NCBI GenBank assembly: GCA_964394085.1
Contig: CAYMWF010000126.1
Coordinates: 1 to 12,379, forward strand
Source of the DNA: CAYMWF01 sp964394085 [NCBI: uncultured Gemmatimonadota bacterium]
GTDB taxonomy: Bacteria; GCA-2686955; CAYMWF01
Length of the DNA stretch: 12,379 nucleotides
Direction of reading: 5' to 3'
Part shown: piece after piece, positions 1-7,835 of the stretch
How the letters are laid out: each line of letters begins with the position of its first letter
Numbering within the stretch: the first letter of the stretch is position 1
Translations under genes and position numbers: made by a program
The notes under the pieces: generated by a model
Database searches by the model: none
What the model was told of the DNA's origin: nothing
The model's input: only the letters and a program-made list of their open reading frames with translations

Positions 1-27
1 TGACTGGGCGCCCAATTAATTTATAAC
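1..27 (+). promoter_or_regulatory. Candidate sigma70-type promoter with internal palindrome, for the GRE operon
   Basis: TATAAC at 22-27 is a good -10. TGACT at 1-5 would be the last five bases of a TTGACA-like -35 whose first base lies outside the window, giving a 16-bp spacer. A perfect 10-bp palindrome, TGGGCGCCCA at 5-14, sits between the two boxes, where a repressor such as the operon's own TetR protein could bind. The predicted transcript start near 34 leaves a leader of about 17 bases, containing the Shine-Dalgarno AAGGAG at 40-45 before the ATG at 51. The window edge cuts the site, so upstream genes in the same operon cannot be excluded. Confidence 0.35.
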
Positions 28-50
28 GCGCTGAGACACAAGGAGATATC

Positions 51-821
51 ATGGGATTCACAAAGACAGACAGGGAGCTGGCCGAATACTACGAACTCAA
101 GTTCCGCAAGTTCATCGGGGCCAAAATGATGGGGGTGGTGTTCCTGACCCGCCCGGACATCGTTGAAAAACTGCTGCCGCCTCCGCTGGAGCCTACGGGG
201 GCGAACAACGGGCTGATGTTCATCGCGGAATATCCCGAGACCAACCTGGGTCCGGGTTACCGTGAGGCGGCGCTGTTTCTTGGGTGCCAGTATAAGGGCG
301 AGACGGGCAACTACTGCCTGTCGATGCCCATCGATTCGGAGGAGTCGCGCCTGTACAACGGGCGGGACATCTTCGGATATCCCAAGAAAATGGCGAACAT
401 CCATCTGGAGGAGGACGGAGACCGGGTTACAGGCTGGGTGGAGCGCCACGGAATCCGTTTCGTCGAGATCGAAACCACGTTGATGAGCGAGATCCCCGGG
501 CTGCCCGCGCCGGGGCCCAACTTTCTTTTCAAGGCCATGCCCGGAATCGACCTCTCCCCCGGGTTCGACGGGCCGGTGCTGCTGTGCAGGCAGCAGACCG
601 ACATCGATATGAAGAACCTCAGGGTAGGCACCGCCGAGGTCAGGTTGCGCGATTCCGATTTCGATCCCTGGGCGGAGGTCGAGGTGGAGAAAGTGATGGT
701 GGCCTACTATCTGACCAGCGACAACACCATGCAGCCCGGCTCGGTGCTGCAGGAGGTGGATGCCGAGGCCTACCTGCCCTTTTATTTCAAGATGACCGAC
801 TTCTTTTCAAAAGGAGCCTGA
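51..821 (+). CDS. Acetoacetate decarboxylase (ADC) family protein
   Basis: A 256-residue cytoplasmic protein with the ADC-family fold signature. The block GRDIFGYPKKMA (about residues 104-115) corresponds to the family's Schiff-base lysine region, so Lys112 or Lys113 is the probable catalytic lysine and its partner the pKa-tuning lysine. The preceding YREAALFLG (about 70-78) holds the Arg/Glu pair typical of the active site. Classical members decarboxylate acetoacetate to acetone through a lysine imine; other superfamily members perform aldol, dehydration or hydrolytic reactions on beta-keto acids. The length is close to the usual 245-260. The start is supported by AAGGAG five bases upstream. 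The stop is one base before the next gene, whose own ribosome site lies inside this gene's end. Linkage to an acyl-CoA dehydrogenase and a GRE suggests it acts on a catabolic beta-keto intermediate. Family assignment is confident; substrate is unknown. Confidence 0.88.
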   Translation: MGFTKTDRELAEYYELKFRKFIGAKMMGVVFLTRPDIVEKLLPPPLEPTGANNGLMFIAEYPETNLGPGYREAALFLGCQYKGETGNYCLSMPIDSEESRLYNGRDIFGYPKKMANIHLEEDGDRVTGWVERHGIRFVEIETTLMSEIPGLPAPGPNFLFKAMPGIDLSPGFDGPVLLCRQQTDIDMKNLRVGTAEVRLRDSDFDPWAEVEVEKVMVAYYLTSDNTMQPGSVLQEVDAEAYLPFYFKMTDFFSKGA

Positions 822-822
822 G

Positions 823-2043
823 ATGATAAGTTTCGAACCTACTGAAACCCAGAAGATGATCGTACAGACCGCGCGGGACTTCGGCCGTGAAGTGATGCAG
901 CCCGCGGAGAGGAAGCTGGATCTGATCGCGGATCCGCAGGAGGTCTGCGACAGCGATCTGTTCCGGAAGGTGCTGGCCGAAGCCTACGAGCTGGGCTTTC
1001 ACAAGATGTCACTGCCCAAGCAGTACGGCGGGCTGGAGCTGGACGCGCAGACCACCGGGATGGTCTGGGAGGAGCTGGGACGCTGGGGGCCCGGGTTCGC
1101 CGCCGGCCTGGTGTCCTGCGCGACCGTGCCCCGGCTCATCGCGTTCCTGGCCCCGACCAACAAGGAGCTGATCGACAGGTTCCTGGTACCCTTCTGCGAG
1201 GACACGAAAGCCGAGCACGTGAGCGGCTGGTGCAGCAGCGAACCCGACGTGGGCTCCGACGGCAAGCGGTACTTCGACACCGAGGTCAGGCACCTCAGCA
1301 CCGCCACCCGCAACGAAGCCGGATACGTGATCAACGGCACCAAATCCGACTTCATCTCCAACGGCGGAATCGCCTCGGTCCACCTGGTGGTGGCCTGCGT
1401 GGACCCGTCCATGGGCCTGCGGGGCTCCGGCGCCTTCGTGGTGCCCGCCGACCTCCCCGGGGTGACCGCCGGCAAGCCGCTGGACAAGACCGGGCTCCGG
1501 GTCCTGAACCAGTCGGCGGTCTTCTTCGACGACGTGCAGATTCCCGAGGGATACCTGCTGTTCCCCCACGGCGAGGGGTACCCCATGCTCCACAACTCCA
1601 TCGTCACCGTGGGAAACCTGGGGGTGGGCTACCTGGCCGTGGGCCTGATGCGGGCCGCCTACGAGGACGCGCTGGAGTATTCCGGGCAGCGCATCCAGGG
1701 CGGCAGGCCTATCTTCGAGCACCAGCTGATCGCCCGGAAGCTCTTCGGCATCTACTCGGCCATCGAGTCGGCCCGGGCCTTTCTGTGGAAGGGCAGCTGG
1801 CTTTCCAAAACCGCCTTTCCCGGCGATTTGAAGACAAGCCTGGCGGCCAAAGTGTTCGCCACCGACCAGGCGGCGCACCATACCGCCGAGATGGTCCAGG
1901 TCCTGGGCGGCTACGGCATCTCCCGCGAGTACCCCGTAGAGAAATACGCCCGCGACGCCCACCTGCTCAAGATCATGGACGGCACCAACGAGACCCTCAT
2001 GCTGAAGGCGGCCGCACTGCTGCAGGAACCGGTTCATGTCTGA
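823..2043 (+). CDS. Acyl-CoA dehydrogenase with Asp in the catalytic-base position
   Basis: A 406-residue flavoprotein of the acyl-CoA dehydrogenase family: an N-terminal helical domain (about 1-130), a middle beta domain beginning with CSSEPDVGSD (137-146) and NGTKSDFISNGG (171-182), and a C-terminal helical domain with the FAD-contact motif QVLGGYGISREYPVEKYARD (359-378). It should oxidise a saturated acyl-CoA to the enoyl-CoA with FAD and pass electrons to ETF, though no ETF gene is in the window. The usual catalytic Glu in the (Y/M)EGT motif is replaced: the sequence reads IMDGTNE, with Asp386. No Glu is seen at the alternative helix-G position used by isovaleryl- and long-chain enzymes. 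Asp bases are known in cyclohexanecarboxyl-CoA/cyclohexenecarboxyl-CoA dehydrogenases of benzoate-degrading anaerobes, so an alicyclic substrate is a reasonable inference. AAGGAG at 811-816 supports the start. The last 8 bases overlap the TetR gene. Confidence 0.93.
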   Translation: MISFEPTETQKMIVQTARDFGREVMQPAERKLDLIADPQEVCDSDLFRKVLAEAYELGFHKMSLPKQYGGLELDAQTTGMVWEELGRWGPGFAAGLVSCATVPRLIAFLAPTNKELIDRFLVPFCEDTKAEHVSGWCSSEPDVGSDGKRYFDTEVRHLSTATRNEAGYVINGTKSDFISNGGIASVHLVVACVDPSMGLRGSGAFVVPADLPGVTAGKPLDKTGLRVLNQSAVFFDDVQIPEGYLLFPHGEGYPMLHNSIVTVGNLGVGYLAVGLMRAAYEDALEYSGQRIQGGRPIFEHQLIARKLFGIYSAIESARAFLWKGSWLSKTAFPGDLKTSLAAKVFATDQAAHHTAEMVQVLGGYGISREYPVEKYARDAHLLKIMDGTNETLMLKAAALLQEPVHV

Positions 2044-2653
2044 TACCAGGGAAAAGATCCTCGAGGCGGCCGATGAACTGTTCGGCCGGATGGGTTACGA
2101 CGCCGCCACCACCCGCGAGATCGCCGAGCGCTGCCGGGTCAATAAAGCGCTGATTCACTACCATTTCAAGAACAAGGAAGAGCTCCTGGCCTGCGTCCTG
2201 GATCGCTACTACCAGAAGCTTGCCCACACACTGCAGAACGCCCTGTCCGGTGAAGAGAGCCTGCGGGAGAGGATGCTGGTCCTGCTCGATTCCTACGTGG
2301 ATTTTCTCAGCGAGAACCGCAACTTCAACCGGATCGTCCAGCGGGAGGCCTCCGGCGGCAAGAACATGGACCGTATCAACACCCACATGACCCCTCTGTT
2401 CCAGCTGGGCACCACCTTGATACAGGGGGTCTATCCCTCCACCCGGTCCGGAGAGATGTCCGCGACCCAGCTGCTGATCAGCTTCTTCGGGATGACCATC
2501 AACTATTTCACCTACAACCGCCTGCTTCAGCAGCTCACCGGCACCGATCCGCTCTCCGCAGAAAACCTGGGTCTGCGGAAGCAGCATCTGCGGCGGATGC
2601 TCCATATCCTGGTGGATGCCATCGAGGAGGAGGACAACCTGCATGGCTCTTAG
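2036..2653 (+). CDS. TetR/AcrR-family transcriptional regulator
   Basis: A 205-residue protein with a classic TetR N-terminal DNA-binding domain. TREKILEAADELFGRMGYDA (4-23) forms helix 1 and its turn; TTREIAERCRVNKALIHYHF (25-44) forms the helix-turn-helix, ending in the typical YHF followed by KNKEELL. The remaining ~150 residues form the variable helical ligand-binding and dimerisation domain. The position inside a catabolic operon, overlapping the acyl-CoA dehydrogenase by 8 bases and the GRE gene by 11, suggests an autoregulated local repressor whose inducer is a pathway acyl-CoA or the substrate. AGGA at 2024-2027 supports the start. The effector is unknown; the palindrome at 5-14 is a candidate operator only. 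Confidence 0.93.
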   Translation: MSDTREKILEAADELFGRMGYDAATTREIAERCRVNKALIHYHFKNKEELLACVLDRYYQKLAHTLQNALSGEESLRERMLVLLDSYVDFLSENRNFNRIVQREASGGKNMDRINTHMTPLFQLGTTLIQGVYPSTRSGEMSATQLLISFFGMTINYFTYNRLLQQLTGTDPLSAENLGLRKQHLRRMLHILVDAIEEEDNLHGS

Positions 2654-5135
2654 CCGCATAGAGCGCATACGCCGCCGGTACCAGACCGACGTCCCGATAA
2701 TCTCCATCGAACGGGCGAAATACTTCACCCGCAGCTGGAAAGAAACCGAAGGACTTTCGGCGCAGATGCGCGTGGCCCTCGCCATGAAGAACGTCTACGA
2801 GAAGATGCAGCACCACGTGGATCCCGATGACCGCATCGCCGGATGCTGGACCGAGCACTTCTTCGGCATCCCCGTCGATATCGAGCGGGGCGTCTTCAAC
2901 CGGGTTCTGGAGTACGAGCTGACAAAAAAGTCGATGATCGTCCACCGGAGCCGCTCCCTGCTGCGGGTACTTCGATACCTGATCCGCAGGGGCGACCTGG
3001 TCGACTTCGTCCGTAACCAGAAAAAACTCAGGAACGACGGCGGCCTTCCCCTGGACATGAGCCTGCGCACGATGTCCGAACGCGAGATCAACGCTTTCCG
3101 GATCTCCGGGGACGATCTCGCCTGCCTGAGAAAAGAGCTGCTTCCTTACTGGAATGGCCGGGCCATGGTGGACGTCCTCGAAAAGGAGCTGATGCGGTCC
3201 GGGCTCTACTCCGAGGATATGCACGACTTCGTGACGGCCCTCCCCGGCAATACCTCGAGGCAGGTGATAATGCTGTCCACCTGCGCCACCATCTCGAGCT
3301 ACCAGGGGCATGTCATTCTGGATTACGAGAGGGTGCTGAAACGCGGGCTTTCGGGGATGCTTGAGGATGTCGCCGGCAGGAAAGCACGGGGAGGTCCGAA
3401 CGAATTCCTCGATTCCGTGCAGATCGCGATCGAGGGAGTGCAGACTTTCGCCCGGCGGCTGGCCGGGAAAACCGGTGGCGAGATGCGTGAGCGCTGTCAG
3501 AGGGTTCCCGTTCACCCCGCCGAGACGTTCCGGGAGGCGGTTCAGTCGATATGGACGCTCAAGACGGCGGTCGAACTGGCCCATCCGGTGAACCTGCACT
3601 GTTTCGGCCGCCTGGATCAGATCCTTTATCCCTATTTCGAGAAGGACCTGGCCGAGGGCGTGATCGACCAGCCGGCGGCACTGGAGCTGCTCGAAGAGCT
3701 TCTGCTCAAGATCATGGCGCAGAACATCCGGCCGGAGTCGGGCGTCCTGAGCAACTTCTACCAGCGCTTTCTCGGCTCCTCGCCGGTCACCGTCGGGGGC
3801 CTGCGGCCGGACGGCCGGGACGGCACCAACGAGCTCACCCACCTTTTCATCGAAGCCGCGCACCGCTCCAGGGCGATTACCAACATGTCGGTCCGGGTCG
3901 GTCCCCGGACCCCGGACTCGCTGCTCGCCGAAATCGCCGGGTACCTTGGCGAGGGAACATCGAGCTTTTCGCTGTTCAACGACGAGATCAACATCGCGGC
4001 CATGAGAAAACGGGGTTTTTCAGAAACCGACGCCCGCGACTATTCGATTATGGGCTGCGTCGAGGCCACGTGTCCCGGCAGGACCGGAAGCATGGGCGCT
4101 AACGCGATGCTGCTCTCCCGGCTGCTCGACATGACACTGCGAAACGGCGACTCCCGGACCATGGCGGGCATCATCCGCAGGGAAGGACTCCCCACCGGCG
4201 AACCGGACGAGTTCCTGAGTTTCGACGATCTCCTCTCCGCCCTCCGCCTTCAGGGGAAGCATTTCATAAAGAAGATCGTGGACGCCTCCAACCTGCGGGA
4301 TCGCGTGATGGCCGAGCAGCTTCCCGCCCCATATATCTCCGCGTTCATGGACGGCTGCCTGGAAAAGGCGAAAGACGTCACCCGGGGGGGTGCCCGGTAC
4401 GACCTCTCCGGCATCTCGATGATCAACTCGATCGCGAACCTTGCCGACTCGCTCTGGGTGATCCGCAAGCTGGTTTTTGAAGAAGGGGCTTTCTCCCTCG
4501 GAGACCTGGTACGCGCGGTGGATGACAACTTCGCGGGACATGAGGATATATACCGCAAAATCAGGAAACTGAAGGGGAAATGGGGAAACGGCAATGCCGA
4601 ATGCGACGAGCTGGCCGCCCGGGTGATGCGGGACCTCTTTGCCGAGACCTACAAGTACACCTCCTACAAGGGCGGGCCCTTCGTCGTGTACGTCATCAGC
4701 ATGATCACCCACACCTTCGACGGCCGGCTTTCCATCGCCAGCCCCGACGGACGCAGGGCGGCTACCCCATTCGCCGCCAGCTGCAATCCCGCCAACGTCG
4801 AGCGATCCGGGGTCACCGCATCGCTGCGCTCCGTAGCCGGGCTGCCGTTCGAGGACGTGATGGGATGCGCGGTGAACATGAAGTTTCATCCCACCGCCGT
4901 CGGCGCCGACTCCGAAACACGGGCCAAATGGTCCTCCCTGATACGGACCTATTTCAAGATGGGCGGCTCCCAGCTGCAGCCGACCTGCGTATCGAGCGAA
5001 ACCCTTCGGGATGCCCGGGAAAACCCGGAAAGGCACGGTGACCTGATCGTCAAGGTGGGCGGCTACAGCACCTATTTCACCGACCTGGGCCGGGAGATCC
5101 AGCAGGAAATCATCGACCGGACGGAACACAGCTGA
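2643..5135 (+). CDS. Glycyl radical enzyme (pyruvate-formate-lyase-like, C-X-E class), unassigned substrate
   Basis: An 830-residue GRE, the normal size for the dehydratase/decarboxylase branch. The PFL-type domain starts near residue 20 and contains the conserved blocks RVPVHPAETFREAVQ (287-301), FGRLDQILYPYF (321-332) and the NDE loop before the active site. The thiyl-radical cysteine is Cys472 in IMGCVEATCPGRTGSMGA, followed by the acid/base Glu474, as in glycerol dehydratase, choline TMA-lyase, hydroxyphenylacetate decarboxylase and hydroxyproline dehydratase. It lacks the Cys-Cys pair of true PFL, and the Glu argues against a fumarate-adding benzyl/alkylsuccinate synthase. The glycyl radical site is Gly807 in VKVGGYSTYF, 23 residues from the C-terminus. 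Where characterised lyases often read GCVEP and then a Trp- or His-containing stretch, this protein reads GCVEATC and GSMGAN, so its specificity is not predictable from motifs. ATG 2643 is preferred over ATG 2616 because AGGA lies 8 bases upstream. It overlaps TetR by 11 bases and is followed immediately by its activase. Confidence 0.93.
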   Translation: MALSRIERIRRRYQTDVPIISIERAKYFTRSWKETEGLSAQMRVALAMKNVYEKMQHHVDPDDRIAGCWTEHFFGIPVDIERGVFNRVLEYELTKKSMIVHRSRSLLRVLRYLIRRGDLVDFVRNQKKLRNDGGLPLDMSLRTMSEREINAFRISGDDLACLRKELLPYWNGRAMVDVLEKELMRSGLYSEDMHDFVTALPGNTSRQVIMLSTCATISSYQGHVILDYERVLKRGLSGMLEDVAGRKARGGPNEFLDSVQIAIEGVQTFARRLAGKTGGEMRERCQRVPVHPAETFREAVQSIWTLKTAVELAHPVNLHCFGRLDQILYPYFEKDLAEGVIDQPAALELLEELLLKIMAQNIRPESGVLSNFYQRFLGSSPVTVGGLRPDGRDGTNELTHLFIEAAHRSRAITNMSVRVGPRTPDSLLAEIAGYLGEGTSSFSLFNDEINIAAMRKRGFSETDARDYSIMGCVEATCPGRTGSMGANAMLLSRLLDMTLRNGDSRTMAGIIRREGLPTGEPDEFLSFDDLLSALRLQGKHFIKKIVDASNLRDRVMAEQLPAPYISAFMDGCLEKAKDVTRGGARYDLSGISMINSIANLADSLWVIRKLVFEEGAFSLGDLVRAVDDNFAGHEDIYRKIRKLKGKWGNGNAECDELAARVMRDLFAETYKYTSYKGGPFVVYVISMITHTFDGRLSIASPDGRRAATPFAASCNPANVERSGVTASLRSVAGLPFEDVMGCAVNMKFHPTAVGADSETRAKWSSLIRTYFKMGGSQLQPTCVSSETLRDARENPERHGDLIVKVGGYSTYFTDLGREIQQEIIDRTEHS

Positions 5136-5136
5136 A

Positions 5137-6039
5137 ATGCAGGGCCTCATCTTCGACATACAGTCCTACGCAATCCACGACGGTCCGGGGATCCGCACCT
5201 GCATTTTCTTCAAGGGATGCCCGCTCCGCTGCGCCTGGTGCCACAACCCCGAGTCGCAGGAGCAGAAACCGGAAATGGCGTACCGGGAGAACAGGTGCAC
5301 CCGTTGCGGCGGGTGCGTTGAGACCTGTCCCTGCAGCGCCCTCTCGATGAATGAGGCGGTCCGCCGGAATGCCCGCCTCTGCACCGTCTGCGGGCAGTGC
5401 GCGGAAGCCTGCCTGGACGACGCCATGGAAAAAATCGGGTACGAGGTTTCCGCCCGGGAAGTCGCCCGGACGGCAGCGCGGGACAAGCCCTTCTACGATG
5501 AATCGGGGGGGGGCGCGACCCTGACCGGGGGGGAGCCCACGTCGCAGTCCGGGTTCCTGTTCGAGCTTCTCAACGAACTGCGACGAAGAGGCATCCACAC
5601 CGCCCTGGAAACCTGCGGCTACTTCGACAAAAACCTCCTGGATCGGCTGGTTGAGTCGGTGGATCTCTTTCTCTTCGACATCAAGCATCTCTCCGCCGGG
5701 AAGCACAGGCAGGCGACCGGGGCTGAGAACCGCCGGATCCTCGACAACTTCCTGGCTCTCGCCGACCGGGCGGGCGAGCAAAGAGTCATTCCCAGGATTC
5801 CGGTGATTCCCGGCTTCAACTCCGATCCGGCCTCGGTTGAATCGACGGCTCAGTTCCTGGCCGGCATGAAGTGGCGAGGTCCCGTCCACCTGCTCGCCCA
5901 CCACCCCTGGGCCGGGGACAAATACCGTATGCTGGGGCGCGACGCGCCCCGCGTCGAAACCGGACCGATTTCGCCGGGGCAGCGTGACAGGATCTTCTCG
6001 ATATATGTCGAAAACGGGCTGACCCCGGTCTGGAGCTGA
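5137..6039 (+). CDS. Glycyl-radical-enzyme activating enzyme (radical SAM with 2[4Fe-4S] insert)
   Basis: A 300-residue radical-SAM enzyme that generates the glycyl radical on the GRE directly upstream, using S-adenosylmethionine. The radical-SAM cluster motif CPLRCAWC has Cys28, Cys32 and Cys35, preceded by HDGPGIRT and followed by HNPESQ, as in PFL-activase-like proteins. A bacterial ferredoxin insert follows, with two CxxCxxCxxxC motifs (Cys54/57/60/64 and Cys82/85/88/92); this insert is typical of activases for non-PFL GREs. The SAM-binding TGGEPT lies at 130-135. Only one base separates it from the GRE stop, and no strong Shine-Dalgarno is visible, so translational coupling is likely. 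The pairing makes partner assignment very secure; the reaction of the partner remains unknown. Confidence 0.95.
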   Translation: MQGLIFDIQSYAIHDGPGIRTCIFFKGCPLRCAWCHNPESQEQKPEMAYRENRCTRCGGCVETCPCSALSMNEAVRRNARLCTVCGQCAEACLDDAMEKIGYEVSAREVARTAARDKPFYDESGGGATLTGGEPTSQSGFLFELLNELRRRGIHTALETCGYFDKNLLDRLVESVDLFLFDIKHLSAGKHRQATGAENRRILDNFLALADRAGEQRVIPRIPVIPGFNSDPASVESTAQFLAGMKWRGPVHLLAHHPWAGDKYRMLGRDAPRVETGPISPGQRDRIFSIYVENGLTPVWS

Positions 6040-6040
6040 G

Positions 6041-7036
6041 ATGAAAGAATCGATTGTCCTCGTAACCGGCGCCGACGGTCTTCTGGGCAGCCACCTGGTG
6101 CGCAGGCTCATCGAATCGGGCTGCACGGCGCGGGTCTTCGTTCAGCCGGAAAGCCGATCCCCGACCCTGGACGGTCTCCCGGTACAGCTGATCAGGGGCG
6201 ATCTCCTCGAAAATGACGGGCGGCTCGAAGAGGCCGCAGCGGGCTGCCGGTACGTGTTCCACTGCGCAGCCGTCACCGATATGTGGGCGGACCCGGAGAT
6301 CACCTGGAAGGTGAACCTGGACGGAACCCGCAGGATCCTGGACGCATGCTGCGAGAACGGGGTCCGGCGCCTGGTCTTCACCGGATCCGCCAGTTCCTTC
6401 GGGTTCGGGACCATCGAGAACCCGGGCGACGAAAGCGGTTCCTTCCCTCCCGCCTACCGTGGCGTCGCCTACATGGAATCGAAGCACCGGGCCATGCGAC
6501 TTGTCCTCGATTACGTTGACCGGCGCGGGCTGGACGCGCTGGTGGTCGCGCCGACGTTCCTGCTGGGAGCGCACGACTGGCGGCCAAGCTCCGGCGAACT
6601 GATCCGCCAGTTCCTGAAAAGAAAGATGCGGTTCACATCACCGGGAGGACGCAACTTCGTGCACGCCTCCGACGTTGCCATGGCCATGGTCGCGGCGGCG
6701 GAAAAGGGGCGGAAGGGGCAATGCTACATTGCCGGCGGTCACAACGTCAGCTATCTCGACTTCTTCACCAGGGTCGCCGCCATAGCCGGCGGCGTGAATC
6801 CCCCCCGGTTCGTCCTGCCCGGGAGTCTCATCACGGCCTTCGGGGCTGCCGGTTCGGCGTACGGCATGCTCTTTTCAAAAAAACCTCCCCTGAACCGCGA
6901 GATGGCCAGGCTGGCGTCCTGCGGCACATACTACAGCGCCGGCAAGGCGGCCCGGGAGCTGGGCATGCCGCGGACACCCATCGACGACGCCATAGAAGAG
7001 AGTATCATCAGCCTGAGGGACTACGGATATGTTTAG
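6041..7036 (+). CDS. NAD(P)-dependent epimerase/dehydratase-family extended SDR (3beta-HSD/dihydroflavonol-reductase-like)
   Basis: A 331-residue extended short-chain dehydrogenase. The N-terminal Rossmann motif is LVTGADGLLGSHLV (7-20), with the TGxxGxxG glycine pattern. The conserved HCAAVTD (74-80) and NLDGT (92-96) fit the 3beta-hydroxysteroid dehydrogenase, dihydroflavonol reductase and HpnA-like groups more than sugar epimerases. The catalytic dyad is Tyr144 and Lys148 in AYMESK, with Ser residues in FTGSASSFG (113-121). It would reduce or oxidise a hydroxyl/keto group, or epimerise, on a small cytoplasmic substrate. GGAG at 6032-6035 is spaced 5 bases from the ATG, which begins one base after the activase stop. 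It overlaps the next SDR by 8 bases, pointing to a shared pathway step. Substrate unknown. Confidence 0.9.
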   Translation: MKESIVLVTGADGLLGSHLVRRLIESGCTARVFVQPESRSPTLDGLPVQLIRGDLLENDGRLEEAAAGCRYVFHCAAVTDMWADPEITWKVNLDGTRRILDACCENGVRRLVFTGSASSFGFGTIENPGDESGSFPPAYRGVAYMESKHRAMRLVLDYVDRRGLDALVVAPTFLLGAHDWRPSSGELIRQFLKRKMRFTSPGGRNFVHASDVAMAMVAAAEKGRKGQCYIAGGHNVSYLDFFTRVAAIAGGVNPPRFVLPGSLITAFGAAGSAYGMLFSKKPPLNREMARLASCGTYYSAGKAARELGMPRTPIDDAIEESIISLRDYGYV

Positions 7037-7835
7037 AGACAAAGTTGCACTGATCAGCGGCGGAAGCCGGGGAGTGGGTTTCGCCCTCGCCTCGAAGCTG
7101 GTTGACCATGGGGCCAGGGTGGTGATCACCGCTCGGGGGAAGGGCCGGCTGGAATCGTCGCGGGCCGGGCTGCAGGAAAAAGGCGGGGAGGTCGAGGCGG
7201 TCGTCGGCGATATAGGCGAATGGAAGGACGCCGAACGCATGGTCGGCAGAACCATGGATCGCTTCGGCCGGCTCGACATCCTTGTGAACAACGCCGGGGT
7301 GTCGATGCGCGGCGATTTCGCGGATCTTTCCGGCGAAGTGTGCTCCCGGGTGATCGCAACCAACCTGGCCGGCGCGGTGAACCTTTCCCGTATCGCCATG
7401 GATCCCATCCTCGAAGCCCGGGGCCAGATCGTCTTCATATCCAGCATCGCCGGACTGTTCGGGCTGCCGGGAGCCTCGATCTACTGCGCCAGCAAGAAAG
7501 CCCTGACCGGACTGTGCGAATCGCTGCGCCTCGAACTGATCCCCAGGGGTGTCCACGTGGGGATCGTGTACCTGGGCTTCACCGAGCACGATCCGGAAAA
7601 AAGAATCCTGTCCGCCGACGGAGACCCGATCCTGCCGGAACGCCCCGCGCACCATACCCAGGAACAGGCCGCCGACCGGATCGTCCGCATGCTCATGAAA
7701 CGCAGGAAGCAGCTGGTCCTGACCCCGATCGGAAACCTCGGCCGGCTGGCCTACCGCCTCTCTCCAGGGCTGGTGGAGCGAGCGGTCCTCCTGGCGCAGA
7801 CCACTGAATTCGGTTTGTTCAAGCGCTTTTCCTGA
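7029..7835 (+). CDS. Classical short-chain dehydrogenase/reductase
   Basis: A 268-residue classical SDR with all hallmark motifs: cofactor motif SGGSRGVGFAL (10-20), NNAG at 87-90, FISSIAG (136-142) with the catalytic serine, and the YCASK active site (Tyr152, Lys156). Arg after the second glycine and TARGKGR around 35-40 leave NADP(H) preference plausible but not certain. The C-terminal part is somewhat extended and basic (KRRKQLVLTP, about 223-232), as in ketoreductases of the 3-ketosphinganine-reductase/SDR-c type. It probably interconverts a ketone and alcohol in the operon's pathway. GAGGGA at 7015-7020 is 8 bases before the start. It is the last gene of the operon and its end coincides with the fall in GC content. 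Confidence 0.92.
   Translation: MFRDKVALISGGSRGVGFALASKLVDHGARVVITARGKGRLESSRAGLQEKGGEVEAVVGDIGEWKDAERMVGRTMDRFGRLDILVNNAGVSMRGDFADLSGEVCSRVIATNLAGAVNLSRIAMDPILEARGQIVFISSIAGLFGLPGASIYCASKKALTGLCESLRLELIPRGVHVGIVYLGFTEHDPEKRILSADGDPILPERPAHHTQEQAADRIVRMLMKRRKQLVLTPIGNLGRLAYRLSPGLVERAVLLAQTTEFGLFKRFS

Noticed and set aside
1009-2037. Long open frame on the minus strand inside the acyl-CoA dehydrogenase gene
   Set aside because: Its translation has no recognisable domain and biased low-complexity composition expected from antisense reading of GC-rich DNA; the plus-strand gene explains the region fully.
2616-2642. Earlier ATG for the GRE gene at 2616
   Set aside because: It would add nine residues (MPSRRRTTC) read out of frame with TetR; ATG 2643 has AGGA at an 8-base spacing and gives the usual GRE N-terminus.
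2535-3863. 442-codon minus-strand frame opposite the GRE gene, and a similar one at 4020-5159
   Set aside because: Both are antisense to conserved GRE blocks and show no family motif or plausible ribosome site context; they result from high GC at third positions.
2643-5135. Assignment of the GRE as benzylsuccinate/alkylsuccinate synthase or as true pyruvate formate-lyase
   Set aside because: The active site is Cys-Val-Glu, not the Cys-Cys of PFL, and the catalytic Glu after the Cys is not a feature of fumarate-adding enzymes; no small BssB/BssC-like subunits are present.
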